A stretch of DNA of 64,000 nucleotides from Alnus glutinosa (lineage: Eukaryota; Streptophyta; Magnoliopsida; Fagales; Betulaceae), in contig NC_084890.1 in the NCBI RefSeq assembly GCF_958979055.1, forward strand, positions 24,464,149 to 24,528,148, read 5' to 3'. This document shows positions 11,967 through 21,746 of this stretch, piece after piece (positions within the stretch are counted from its first letter, which is position 1; every line of letters starts with the position of its first letter). A program made the position numbers and the translations under genes. Under the pieces are notes generated by a model that had not been told where the DNA came from, did no database searches, and was given only the letters and a program-made list of their open reading frames with translations.

Positions 11967-12497
11967 ATGGCTTCTTCATCTTCTCAAAATAATTTTGATC
12001 TAAATACTGCGCCTGTAGTACCAGAAATTTGGCGTCCATTGTTCCTATCTCAGAGAGGTCCTCTTCTGACTAATGACTCTGTGATGCTGAGTGATGCAGC
12101 AGCTGCATCCGTGGCTCAGGGCATCACGACTCCTCGAGATGAAAAGTTGTTGGCTGATAGGACCGATGTCCAAGCCATCAATGACTCTCTGGCATTCAGT
12201 ATTCAGGGTGCCTCTTCTGTTTCCAATATGGCTCGACGTCTGCAAGCTCGAGGGAACGAAGTTCAAGCGCTGAAAGTTCAAATCTTGACTTTGCAGCGAA
12301 TGTATGTGGACTTTAGGCGAAGGAATCGGGTTCTTCAGCAGGAGAATAAAAGGTTGAAGAAGGTGGTGAATTCCTATGCGAAAGACTTGGAAAAGAGGTA
12401 TGCTGACTTGGAGCAGAATACCAATCGTCTCCAAGAACAACACCAGGACCTCTTGCGTGTAGTCCAAAACCTCAGGGTTTTCCGCCCAGAAACTTAG
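11967..12497 (+). CDS. Antisense ORF in the LTR element: coiled-coil protein with DLNxxP motif
   Basis: A 176-codon frame from the ATG at 11967 (context aaaATGG; an in-frame ATG at 11952 would add five residues) lies on the strand opposite to the retrotransposon. Visible features are a Ser/Asn-rich start followed by FDLNTAP, which matches the DLNxxP form of the EAR repressor motif, an Ala-rich middle, and a long heptad-like, charged C-terminal half (about residues 90-170, ALKVQILTLQRMYVDFRRRN… onward) that should form a coiled coil. There is no match to gag or pol. A TATA-like sequence lies near 11563-11571. Extra antisense ORFs are known in some plant gypsy elements, and this may be one. Function is unknown and the EAR reading is an inference from one short motif. 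Confidence 0.6.
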   Translation: MASSSSQNNFDLNTAPVVPEIWRPLFLSQRGPLLTNDSVMLSDAAAASVAQGITTPRDEKLLADRTDVQAINDSLAFSIQGASSVSNMARRLQARGNEVQALKVQILTLQRMYVDFRRRNRVLQQENKRLKKVVNSYAKDLEKRYADLEQNTNRLQEQHQDLLRVVQNLRVFRPET

Positions 12498-13450
12498 TCA
12501 GGTATTCTATTTGATCTAGCAATTCTTTACTAACAAAAGTAAATAACTAATTGCAGTACTATGGAATACCCGCAGGTATAAGCATACCGAATACTCTGGG
12601 GATGTTGCAGAAAAGGTCCTATTCGCAAGTCTATGTTTTCTTTGGATTAGAAGTAATTTGTTTTGTAAGACAATAATTATTCTTTTACGCACCGTTCTCA
12701 TTATTCAATATGTCTGTAATCTATTGAACTATTTATTACTACTCGATCTTTTACTAAGGTGTAATTCTTATAGGGTGCTATGTTCTTCTACATCATATCC
12801 TAATGATTACAGAGAAATAAGTTTTCAAGTGTTACGATATCTAGGTTATTAAAACATTCGATCTATTCTAAATGATAAACCATATCAAACATTTAATAAC
12901 AAAAAGATACTAACAAACACAATCATCGATAATTATAATACTAAGAACATAATCTAAATAGTTTATGTGTTGAGTGTACATACACATGTATAGCACACAT
13001 ACCCCTTTTTAGCATGCGATCATGCAAATATATATATCTACTATGCTAATCATATCTATGAGTTTCTAATCTAGAAATCATATCACTATGTTCTCTAACC
13101 CAAAAATGATATGTCACTAACATGATTAGCAAGACATATATAAAGATTTATACAATGCATATATGATCATGTTTAGCAAAGAAACAAATACACATCAAGT
13201 CATGTCCTGCATACATCATCATAAGCATAGATGACAGTTTTTAAGAAATCCTAACTGTAGACAATAGTTATCAACATTTAAGTTATTTCACACAAAGTTT
13301 TTATAAAAAGTTGTTTATTTTACTTATGGCTCTTGTGTTATTCTTAGACATCTAGGGTCAAGTCTTAAGGTCTCCAGAGCAAACAGAGCATACTGTAACT
13401 TACCCAAGTTATAGTATGACACTGAACGTTCACTAGGTCGCAGAACAACT

Positions 13451-13462
13451 GCTCTGATACCA
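13451..13462 (-). other. Primer-binding site for initiator tRNA-Met
   Basis: The minus strand reads TGGTATCAGAGC, the classical complement of the 3' end of plant initiator tRNA-Met. It lies three bases inside the 5' LTR. Confidence 0.92.
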
Positions 13463-13465
13463 TTC

Positions 13466-15245
13466 TGTAACGCCCCGCCTTTTACAAAAAGGCGTAAGTG
13501 AAAATTTCGATTTCCACGTGACATTACTAAAACCTCAGAGTATAAATTTGGCAGCGGAAGACATAATTTATCCAACAGGCTTGGATTAAATAACACATTT
13601 AGAGCCTTTAAATTAAATACCTTTAGATATTCGTTAGAAAATACTTATAACAAATACAAGGAAATAGGTGTCCATAATGACACAAAAGAATACATATAAA
13701 TCATTAGCAATCTTGTCAACATAAAATGCTATAAACACAGAATACTACAAACAAAATATAAACTATGCGTCTTTAGCTATAAAACCTCGTGAGCTCTAAT
13801 CTTTCGTACCTGCATCATGGGCTATACCGCCCATATATAAATATATGGGTCAGTCAACTGCTTTCAATAATAATACGATTACTGATTTAATTAAATATAA
13901 GCGATGCAATGATATGATGTAATGACAGTTTTATATGCACAGTCTTATTTATTTTCTTCTTGCACTCCTCTCGTTCCAGGGCCATTAAATCCCTGTTCGC
14001 TTAAGCGGCTAATTATAGAAGCACATGTTTCTTTAGCTTTTTCGCACTAGTAGTCAAAGTAGCATACTTAGTACATTGACCACCCCAATAGTCAATTAAG
14101 TAGCCATAACTTGCCTAGCACATTGACCACCCCGATAGCCAACTTGTATTTATTATTGTTTTTCGCACAGGCGGTATGCCTGTCCATTGGTAGTCCCATC
14201 AATCCAACTGTTATTAACCCTGCATCAGAATTATTAACAGTATGCAATATACTATTCCTATGCATATGATTAAATAAAGCAGTAAACACAATATTATGGA
14301 AAACAACTACGTATGATCCTCAGTGAGTAAGAATACTCACATTCTTCTTCGTGTAGCTCCTTTAAACTTCTTTTCAAAATACTTCTTAGCACACACTTCA
14401 AGTCTTGAACCACACAAAACTACACAAATTCCACAATTTTCTCTCTTGGTTGTAGGTGTGTGAGTGAGTGAAGCTTAATGAGTATTGCATCTTCCACCAT
14501 GGTTCTATTTATAAGAGAATGAATGGCTAGGATCAAGTAGATACATTTTGATCCAATGGATGAGAATTAACCTTACCTACCACAATGCACTCAAACTTAC
14601 CCACCACAATGCACTCAACCTTACCTACCACAATGCACTCAAACTTACCCACCACAATGCACTCAACCCTTACCTACCACAATGCACTCAAAAATGCACT
14701 CAAACTTACCTACCATAATGCACTCAACCTTAATATATTATTCTAACATTATTATTATTATTATTATTATTTAACCATTCTCATTGCTAAACCAATCTAC
14801 TATGCCTAGTTTCTTACTCAAGGAAATTACTATTTTCTCAAAGGTGGGTTGGGTTTGTAGATAGCAATTGGAATGGGTTGGGTTAAGTTCAAAGATGACC
14901 CAATACTTATAAACTGAATTTTCGTCCTATTTAGAGGTGTAGTTTTTCGCGGATGTTCTCGAGTACCAAATAGAGTCCAAAAATTATGAAATTTGGAGAA
15001 TAGCTAGAGGACTTCAAGACGAGCGTCCCAGTTTTTGAATCGACCAAAACGGAGTTTGTTTGACCCTGTTTCCGTTATTCTAAAGTTCAAGGTCCGTTTG
15101 AGTTTTTATCAAATTAAAACTATAAAGGCTTCTAAATGAATATTTATTTTTATAAATATTCATATTTATTCTTTTACCTCATTGTTAGGTTTTAAAACAT
15201 ATTTTAAGATATTTTATTTCATATCTTAAAATACGGGGTGTTACA
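13466..15245 (-). repeat. LTR (5' LTR of the minus-strand element)
   Basis: 1,780 bp. I found no difference from 8976-10755 on reading the two side by side. The expected TATA box CTTATAAATAG is on the minus strand at 14505-14515. Confidence 0.93.
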
Positions 15246-15880
15246 CTTAATTAGGTTTATAGCTATATATAGTATATTCACTTAATTAGGTTTATAGCTA
15301 TATATATAGTATATACACTTAATTAGGTTTATAGCTATATATATATATATAGTACATACACTTAGGGTTAGGGTTTATGGCTATATATAGTACATACACT
15401 TAATTAAGTTTATAACTATATATAGTATATTTACTTAATTAGGTTTATAGCTATATATATAGTATATACACTTAATTAGGTTTATAGCTATATATATAGT
15501 ACATACACTTAGGGTTAAGGTTTATGGCTATATATAGTTATACACTTAGGGTTAGGATTTATAGCTATATATAGTACATACACTTAATTAGGGTTTATGG
15601 CTATATATAGTATATACACTTAGGGTTAGGATTTATAACTATATATAATATATATACTTAGGGTTAGGGTTTATCGATATATATAGTATACACACTTAGG
15701 ATTATGATTTTTTTTCCAATATATATACTATATAGTACATACACTTAGGGTTATGGTTTATAGCTATATATATATATATATATAATATATATACTTTTAG
15801 GGTTAGGGTTTATGACTATATATAGTACGTAATCTTAGGATTATAGTTTATAGCTATATATAGTATATGCACTTACGGTT
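15246..15880. repeat. AT-rich minisatellite with TAGGGTTTA motif, right part
   Basis: Continuation of the array at 8790-8975. Units of about 36 bp alternate between 'cttaattaggtttatagctatata' and 'cttagggttagggtttatggctatata' forms. The TTAGGGTTTAGG-like words resemble plant telomere repeat but never form a pure telomeric array. Confidence 0.85.
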
Positions 15881-16434
15881 AGAGTTTAATTTTATGGTTA
15901 AGTTTTATTTTTTATTTAGGGTTTAATAAAGTATATATACTTAGTGTTAGAGTTTAATTTTAAAGTTAGGGTTTAGTTTTAATTTATAGTTTACGGTTTA
16001 GTTTTAGGACTTAGGGTTTAGCAATGTGTACAGTACATACACTTAGAGCTTCATGGGTTTGTATTTGTATTTACGTGAATAAATTATATATATAATTATA
16101 TATATATATATAATTATTTTATATATAATTATATATATATAATTATTTTATATATAATTATAATATATTTTTTTATTAAAAAAAAAACTACAATTGTTAT
16201 ATGCAGTTACGATTAGAGTTTAATTTTATGGTTAAGTTTTAGTTTTTATTTAGGGTTTAATATAGTATATCTACTTAGTGTTAGAGTTTAATTTTAGGGT
16301 TAGGGTTTAGTTTTAATTTATAGTTTACGGTTTAGTTTTAGGACTTAGGGTTTAGCAATGTGTACAGTACATACACTTAGAGTTGCATGGGTTTGTATTT
16401 GTATTTACGTGAATAAATTATATATATAATTATT
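15870..16434. repeat. Two direct copies of a 230-bp block
   Basis: 15870-16100 and 16204-16434 are near-identical copies, 334 bp apart. They share 'tagagtttaattttatggtt', 'agcaatgtgtacagtacata' and 'tgtatttacgtgaataaatt'. Palindromic (TA)n/'ataattat' sequence separates them. Confidence 0.8.
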
Positions 16435-16486
16435 TTCTATATAATAATAATATTTTTTTTTATTAAAAAAAAACTACAGTTGGAGA

Positions 16487-16525
16487 CGTGTATTGAAATA
16501 CACGTTTCCAATTGGACACGTGTAC
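16487..16525. repeat. Second block of CACTA subterminal motifs
   Basis: 'ggagacgtgtattgaaatacacg' and 'attggacacgtgtac' repeat the motif of 8060-8270. This suggests that the satellite and LTR element lie between two parts of the same CACTA subterminal region. Confidence 0.5.
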
Positions 16526-16621
16526 TGCGTGGGAGAAGTCCCGCGCAGCAGACTTGGCCAAACAAAGGCCATATTTTTTCAAATATTAGATTTTTAATAT
16601 ATTTAATATATATATATATAT

Positions 16622-16657
16622 ATAGAAATGGGTAGCTTCCTCTGGAAGCTACCCATT

Positions 16658-16662
<5 letters not shown>
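16622..16662. repeat. Perfect 19-bp hairpin
   Basis: Arms 16622-16640 and 16644-16662 are exact reverse complements (ATAGAAATGGGTAGCTTCC) around a 3-base loop, between a (TA)n and a (CT)n tract. Confidence 0.9.
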
Positions 16663-16693
<31 letters not shown>

Positions 16694-16889
16694 CGTACGT
16701 CGAGCTCAGCCGGCCAGCGACAGCCCTTTCCACGGCCTCGCCTTGTCTCCGGCATGTTGACGGTCAGCGCACGAGCACCTCTCTCCCTCATCGACTGTCT
16801 CTCTCTCTCTCTCTATTGGGACTACTCTCCGGCAGCTGGATTTGCTCCGGCCGGTAATGGTCATTTGCTCTCTTTTTGTACAGGTTTCT

Positions 16890-16923
<34 letters not shown>

Positions 16924-17740
16924 TGCTAACATCTTTTTTTTCTTCTTTGTACGTTCCTCCAAATATGCAGGTATATATATATATATATATAAGTAACCCT
17001 AAATCTGGCCACCCAATTTGGCAGTGAGTATTTTGTCCCTATTTTTTGTATTTAAATTTTTCTTTTACATGTATATCCGGCCGGCCGAGTGATTTTTTTT
17101 CTTCCCACTGTTATATTGTGTATATACTGGGCAAACAGCATCTAGATCGATATTGTGTGATTAATTTTGATTTAATTTGTTTATATGTTCTATTTTTTTT
17201 ATTGCAATGTTACTAAATTTTTATACATATAATTTTGCTTTTTCTTTTGTTTTATGGACTAGGTATTTCGGTTTTGCTGTTTTTTTTTTTGTTTTTTTAT
17301 TTATTTATTTTTAACAATGCTGCATGTATTTGGTTAGTACATATTTGATGAAATTTTTGTGTACACCTTTGTATTTTTGTGTCATTTAGGGTTTTATTTA
17401 TTTATTTTTTTTTTTGGAAGCCATGTACTTTTACACTATGTTATTGTGTTTTTGTTTTTAATATTTTTGTTCTAATTGTTGATTTGAGAGGTATATATAT
17501 ATATATATTTTAATGTGTTATTATGAATTCAAGAGTTTTTTTGGTTAATGGAAATTAAAATCAAACAATATTGGATATTAGTTTGACATTATAAACCAAC
17601 GATGACACTTTTGAAAAAAAAAATGGAAAAAAAAAGGCCAAAAAACAAATTATTGGTTTGAATAAGGAAGAAAAACAATTAAATTGACCGTCTACTTTTT
17701 AAGAAATACCTAAACTGTAACCCTAAACGTTAGATCATAA
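16663..17740. other. Possible 5' leader region of the CACTA gene; no coding support
   Basis: A CT-rich then locally GC-rich stretch (16690-16860) is followed by 'tttgtacag|gt' and 'atatgcag|gt' sites, long T-rich sequence, and CA/TA microsatellites (16892-16922, 16970-16991). Its position, after subterminal motifs and before the DUF4216 exon, would suit the start of the transposase gene. I can identify no protein domain. Confidence 0.25.
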
Positions 17741-18360
17741 AATCATAACCGTAAAACCAACACAAACCCTTAAAAAAAAAACACCAACACAAACCCTTAA
17801 AAAAAAAAATCAAAAACTCTAAACCCTAAACCCTAACAAGCCCAAAACCCTAATCCTAAACCCTTAAAAGAACTAAAAAATCCTACACTTTCTAAAAAAA
17901 AAAACCCTAACCTTAAACCCTAAGCCCTAACAAACCCTTAAAAAAAAAAAAAAAAAAAAAAATCCTACGCTTTCTAAAAAAAAAAACCCTAACCCTAAAC
18001 CCTAAACCCTTAAGAAAACAAAAAATTCCTACACTTTCTAAAAAAAAACTAAAACCCTAACCCTAAACCCTAACAATCCCTAAACCCTTAAAAACAAAAT
18101 ATCCTACACTTTCTAAAAAAAAAACCCTAACCCTAAACCCTAACAAGTCCTAAACCCTAAACCCTTAAAAAAAAAATATCCTACACTTTCTAAAAAAAAA
18201 GTTTCCCTAACCCTAAACCCTTAAGAAAACAAAAAATTCCTACACTTATAAAAAAAAAAACTAAAACCCTAAACCCTAACCCTAAATCCTAAACCCTAAC
18301 CCTAAACCCTTATAAAAAGAAAAAACTAAAACCCTAAACCCTAATCCTAAACCCTTAAAA
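17740..18360 (+). repeat. Degenerate telomere-like CCCTAAA array
   Basis: About 600 bp of 'ccctaaaccctaac' clusters separated by A-runs and by a repeated 'tcctacactttctaaaaaaa' word, so the true repeat unit is about 60-80 bp. The orientation (CCCTAAA on plus) is opposite to the TAGGGTTTA motifs of 8790-16380. Confidence 0.85.
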
Positions 18361-18374
18361 AAAAAAAAAGGTAC

Positions 18375-18908
18375 GTGGTAAATGAAAAATTGTTTCGCAC
18401 ACTTGCCCATGATGTGGGAAGAAGGACTCAGAACAGCAGCGTATGTGTTCCAACCGTTGAAGGCGAAACGTACTACGGGCAGTTAACCAATATAGTTGAG
18501 GTCGAGTACTATAACAGGACTACGTACGTCCTATTTAAGTTCAATTGGGCAGACCCCACGATGGACAGAGGATTCACAATAGATGAGTATAGGCCAGTGT
18601 TTGTCAGCTTCAATCACCTCGTCCACATGGGAGAACTAATTCAGGACGAGCTGTACGTGCTTACATCTCATGTAGATAAAGTATTCTACGTTGAAGATGG
18701 AAGGAACCCAAATTGGGTTTGTACGGTTAGGACCAAACCGCGCAACGTGTATGACGTTGGTCAGGGGGAAGGGAGTAATGAGGCAGGTACAACCTACCAT
18801 GAGTGCGAACCGCTCGTACTAACCACAGATGACCTACCCGATACAAATGATAAATTCGAGTACGACATGCCCGACATTGATCCGATTGAAGCTCCCGTGA
18901 TACAATGA
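18375..18908 (+). CDS. CACTA transposase fragment, DUF4216 domain
   Basis: The 177-codon open exon corresponds to the C-terminal DUF4216 domain of TNP2/En-Spm transposases. Recognisable stretches in order are LFRTLAHDVGRRTQNSSV, YYGQLTNIVEVEYYN, VLFKFNWAD, GFTIDEYRPVFVSFNHLVH, DKVFYVEDGRNPNW and VRTKPRNVYDV. The frame opens with GTG and runs in from a repeat-rich upstream region with no Transposase_21 or DUF4218 domain, so the catalytic part is lost and this is a remnant. It ends at a TGA (18906-18908), followed after an AT-rich gap by a second element frame. Confidence 0.85.
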   Translation: MVNEKLFRTLAHDVGRRTQNSSVCVPTVEGETYYGQLTNIVEVEYYNRTTYVLFKFNWADPTMDRGFTIDEYRPVFVSFNHLVHMGELIQDELYVLTSHVDKVFYVEDGRNPNWVCTVRTKPRNVYDVGQGEGSNEAGTTYHECEPLVLTTDDLPDTNDKFEYDMPDIDPIEAPVIQ

Positions 18909-19078
18909 TTGATATATTTGTTGTGAGTATAATTCACTTGAACTCAATACACTTGTTTTAAAAACCCAAAATTTCGTTGCATAATTTGCATAAATTTTAT
19001 TGTATAATTTGCATATTCATTAATAATATATAAAATACAAATTTTAATTAATTTTTCAACATTTGTTCGCAGGTACCG

Positions 19079-19537
19079 ATGGACCAGAGACCCCCTCCTT
19101 GTGCACATTGGGCACCCCGCCCAGATGCCGCTTACAGACCGTTGTTGCCGGGTACGGTGGCTATGCCCACGACAGATCACGGGCAGAGCAGCACAGCTGG
19201 ATGTTTCAGTCCTCCATATCCGGTGCCCCCGACATTATCTCAGTTAGGGTTCACCCAACCGGGTAACGTGACTCGATGGTGGTTGCGATAGGGGATGGGG
19301 CCACATGGTTATGCGCCGTACTTTCCGTATACATATAATTCACCTACGCCCCCTGATAGTGAGCCACAGGATGATAAGTTTCTTCAGTCACAGACCGGGG
19401 AGATGCAGATGCAGGCTATGGGGTTGGGACAGATACCGGCACAGGCGGCGATGTAGGGCCAGATTATGGGGGCGAGACAGATGCCAGCATCGGCAGCGAG
19501 TCAGGGCCCGGGCTCCCGGCCTCATGCTCAGCCCTAA
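19079..19537 (+). pseudogene. Pro/Gln-rich second CACTA frame, broken by two stops
   Basis: A single frame from the ATG at 19079 to the TAA at 19535-19537 encodes a Pro/Gln/Gly-rich chain (DQRPPPCAHWAPRPDAAYRP…, PPDSEPQDDKF). It is interrupted only by TAG at 19289-19291 and TAG at 19454-19456. A 3' splice site (…ttcgcag) lies just upstream. Such low-complexity N-termini precede the Transposase_24-like second protein of plant CACTA elements, but that domain is not seen downstream. The assignment rests on position and composition. Confidence 0.4.
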
Positions 19538-19614
19538 ACGTTTACTTTTAAAACTAACGTCTTCCCTACCAAACTACCACTTACTTAGAACACGAAGGAA
19601 ACTAAGGCCCCATG

Positions 19615-21313
19615 CAGCTCTAGCATTCGCCACATGATCTTCATGGTTGAGCTTGGCAAGCCCATCCTTCACCCCCAACTCGGAGCTACCCTGCTACAAG
19701 AGCGTTCGAGTTTATCGAACAAAGAACAGTTGAGTTTAACCAACAAGTGGAAATAATAGACTGCCTGTTGGTCATAACCGGGGAGGAAGCAGCTGCCTCA
19801 GGAGTTCGAATCTCTATTTTCTTCGTCGTGACAAAAGAAATATCCAACACTCCAAATACTAGGGACTTAGAAAGGACAGTAAATAAAAGAGTTTAAATTT
19901 CATAACAAATGCCATGGTAAATGCATACATTCAATCATAACTCCAATTGTAAATGAATCTAATGGGCTATAGTTGAGAGTAAATTCAACACACTGATATC
20001 GTCTTCTTCATATGCTTTCATTGAGTGATACAAGCACACACATCCACTAAGAGAGAGATATAGAAAGAGAACAACAATATTAAAAAATATGTGAAATTAA
20101 CTCTTGAACAATAGTCTGGTATAAACAAGGAAAAACTTACGAACTATTGAAGTAAATATACATTGTAATAACCAAATCATATTCTGATAGAGTGGGTTCA
20201 TACAAGCTAAAAGTTCGTACACAAAATACCAACCAACCTGAATGTCGCTATCCTTTGATCAGGAAAAACATTATAAATCCATATGTGGCAGTTTAAAAAA
20301 CAGCAGAGGTTGTCATATAGTTTTTGATTTTGATGTTGATACATACACTCGGCCTTTTTTAAACACGACTAAGTCATAGTTTATCGAGTGAGGCTCTTAA
20401 GTGCGGTTAAAGACTAGTAGAATTTGTAGCCATCTGAACCACATAAGATAGATCTCCACTAATAAACTGAAAATCCCAAAATCAACATATCCCAATATTC
20501 TCTTCCTCACTGAGACTCTCCACAGAATTGACCTCCCATCCCTCTCTCCAGTAAGTAGAATAAACTTCTGGAATGTGAGCAACTTTCCAACAGTCACTCC
20601 CTTTTTCAGCTGGAAGAAGCATCTTGATTAATTATTCGGGCATGTCAAATTATCCAAGCACAATGGTGGTTGGATGAAAGACCACGAAGACCACTACTAA
20701 CACTCCCTATTTACAACGCCTCTATTTACCACATCATCCCATCACTTGGGCTCATGCATCCAGGTCTATTTTCCCCTCTATTCACCTCTGTTTTCATGTT
20801 TTAAAACAGAGTCTTCATTCCCACATCAATCTGCGACATTTTGTATTTGGCTTGCTAAAACGACGCAATCTATCAGCGTATGCACTAATAATAATGCACC
20901 TCATGACTTTTATGGAGGTATCCAAGCCCAAGTGGTAAGAGGGCATTCTTTGTGTTTGCTGTCCAAGTTATTTCTTCGATGCTTACGTCTTAGGCTATAT
21001 GATATCTCCTAAATTCGCTTGCTGTGTGGTGTGTTAGCTTGAAGAGGAGGTAATACATTCATACATTGAACCTTCCTTCTTCATATCTAGCTACTGCCTT
21101 TCACTTTAAGTTTGTTACAGATCTAAAATACAGGAGAAAAATGGTTGATGAAAGGGCACAAATGGTGGATGAGTAGGTGATTTGTTGGAGTGCCTGGGGG
21201 CATGGGCTAAGCCGAGGCTGATAAACTTGAACGCTATGGTGGGTTGGCTCTGGGTTTGGGTGGAGGATGAGCTTGCCAAGCTTAACGATGGAAATCATGT
21301 GGCCTAGAGCTGG
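19615..21313. repeat. Imperfect inverted repeat with arms of about 95 bp
   Basis: 19615-19715 and the reverse complement of 21220-21313 share 'cagctctag', 'gccacatgat' and 'agcttggcaagc-catcct-caccc', ending 'gcgttc-agtttatc'. The 1.5 kb between them has no recognised gene. This may be a rearranged end of the CACTA element or a separate foldback. Confidence 0.55.
20482..20628 (-). other. Possible captured coding fragment, not identified
   Basis: The minus strand has an open run of about 48 codons with protein-like composition (CWKVAHIPEVYSTYWREG, then EVNSVESLSEEENIG), ending in TGA at 20482-20484. I do not recognise the family. It lies between the arms of the inverted repeat at 19615/21220. 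Weak evidence. Confidence 0.2.
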
Positions 21314-21746
21314 GTCTGTGGGTTTTTTTTTTTTCTTCGTGGTCTGATCAGTGGGAGGAAGACATTAGTTTTAAAATGAGACGTTAGAGGTAGAAAAAAA
21401 ATTATTTTTTTTACTCTACCAGGAAAAAGTCTCTCTTTTTATAAAAGAAAAAAAATAAAAAATAAAAAAATCATCTCTCCTAAATTTATAGTTTCGCCGC
21501 TGATAAATCATATTTGCACAATATATGCCCGGATCATGATAATTGGATTAGGGAAAATAAATAAAATATATACATTATATAACCAATAAGGTATAAAAAA
21601 GACATAATTTGAAGCCTAACATCTTTCCGTTACAAATGAAAATATGTATAATGGTGTACATAAAATCAATACATTTAAAATATTGGGAGACAAGAGTTGA
21701 GTCATTTCATTTACGTAGTGAAAATAAAAATCTCCATCATAAAATC

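Larger units (their letters stand above)
8976..15245 (-). mobile_element. Non-autonomous Ty3/gypsy-type LTR retrotransposon, very recent
   Basis: The element is 6,270 bp. Two 1,780-bp LTRs (8976-10755 and 13466-15245), each TGTAACGCC…GGTGTTACA, appear identical. The 5-bp target duplication CTTAA is at 8971-8975 and 15246-15250. The primer-binding site (13451-13462) and polypurine tract (10756-10768) show that the element reads on the minus strand, so the right LTR is the 5' LTR. The 2.7-kb interior has no gag, protease, reverse transcriptase or integrase. Only the sequence next to the polypurine tract ('cgaatttcggggacgaaatt' on the minus strand) recalls the 3' end of a gypsy pol gene. It must rely on proteins from another element. 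A plus-strand ORF (11967-12497) runs antisense. Confidence 0.93.
8042..19640 (+). mobile_element. CACTA (En/Spm-type) transposon, degenerate; right end not found
   Basis: The left end CACTACTAAAAACC at 8042 is a typical CACTA terminus. It sits at an exact break in paralogous flank sequence, with the preceding 'att' fitting a 3-bp target site. Inside are ACACGTGTCC-type subterminal motifs (8060-8270 and again 16487-16520), a transposase DUF4216 exon (18375-18908) and a Pro/Gln-rich second frame (19079-19537), all on the plus strand. Most of the catalytic transposase is missing, and the interior is dominated by minisatellite and a nested LTR retrotransposon (8976-15245). I could not find a matching TAGTG right end before the gene flank resumes near 21390, so 19640 is only the last supported position. 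Confidence 0.7.

Noticed and set aside
12045..12467. 140-codon minus-strand frame in the LTR element interior
   Set aside because: Shadow of the plus-strand coiled-coil frame. It has no gag-like motif.
13440..13465. tRNA gene at the TGGTATCAGAGC sequence
   Set aside because: Only the 12-base primer-binding complement is present next to the LTR. No cloverleaf.
17740..18360. True telomere or chromosome end
   Set aside because: CCCTAAA words are separated by A-runs and longer units, and gene-like sequence continues on both sides.
20692..20706. CACTACTAACAC as the missing right CACTA terminus
   Set aside because: It has the same orientation as the left end. A right terminus must read …TTAGTAGTG.
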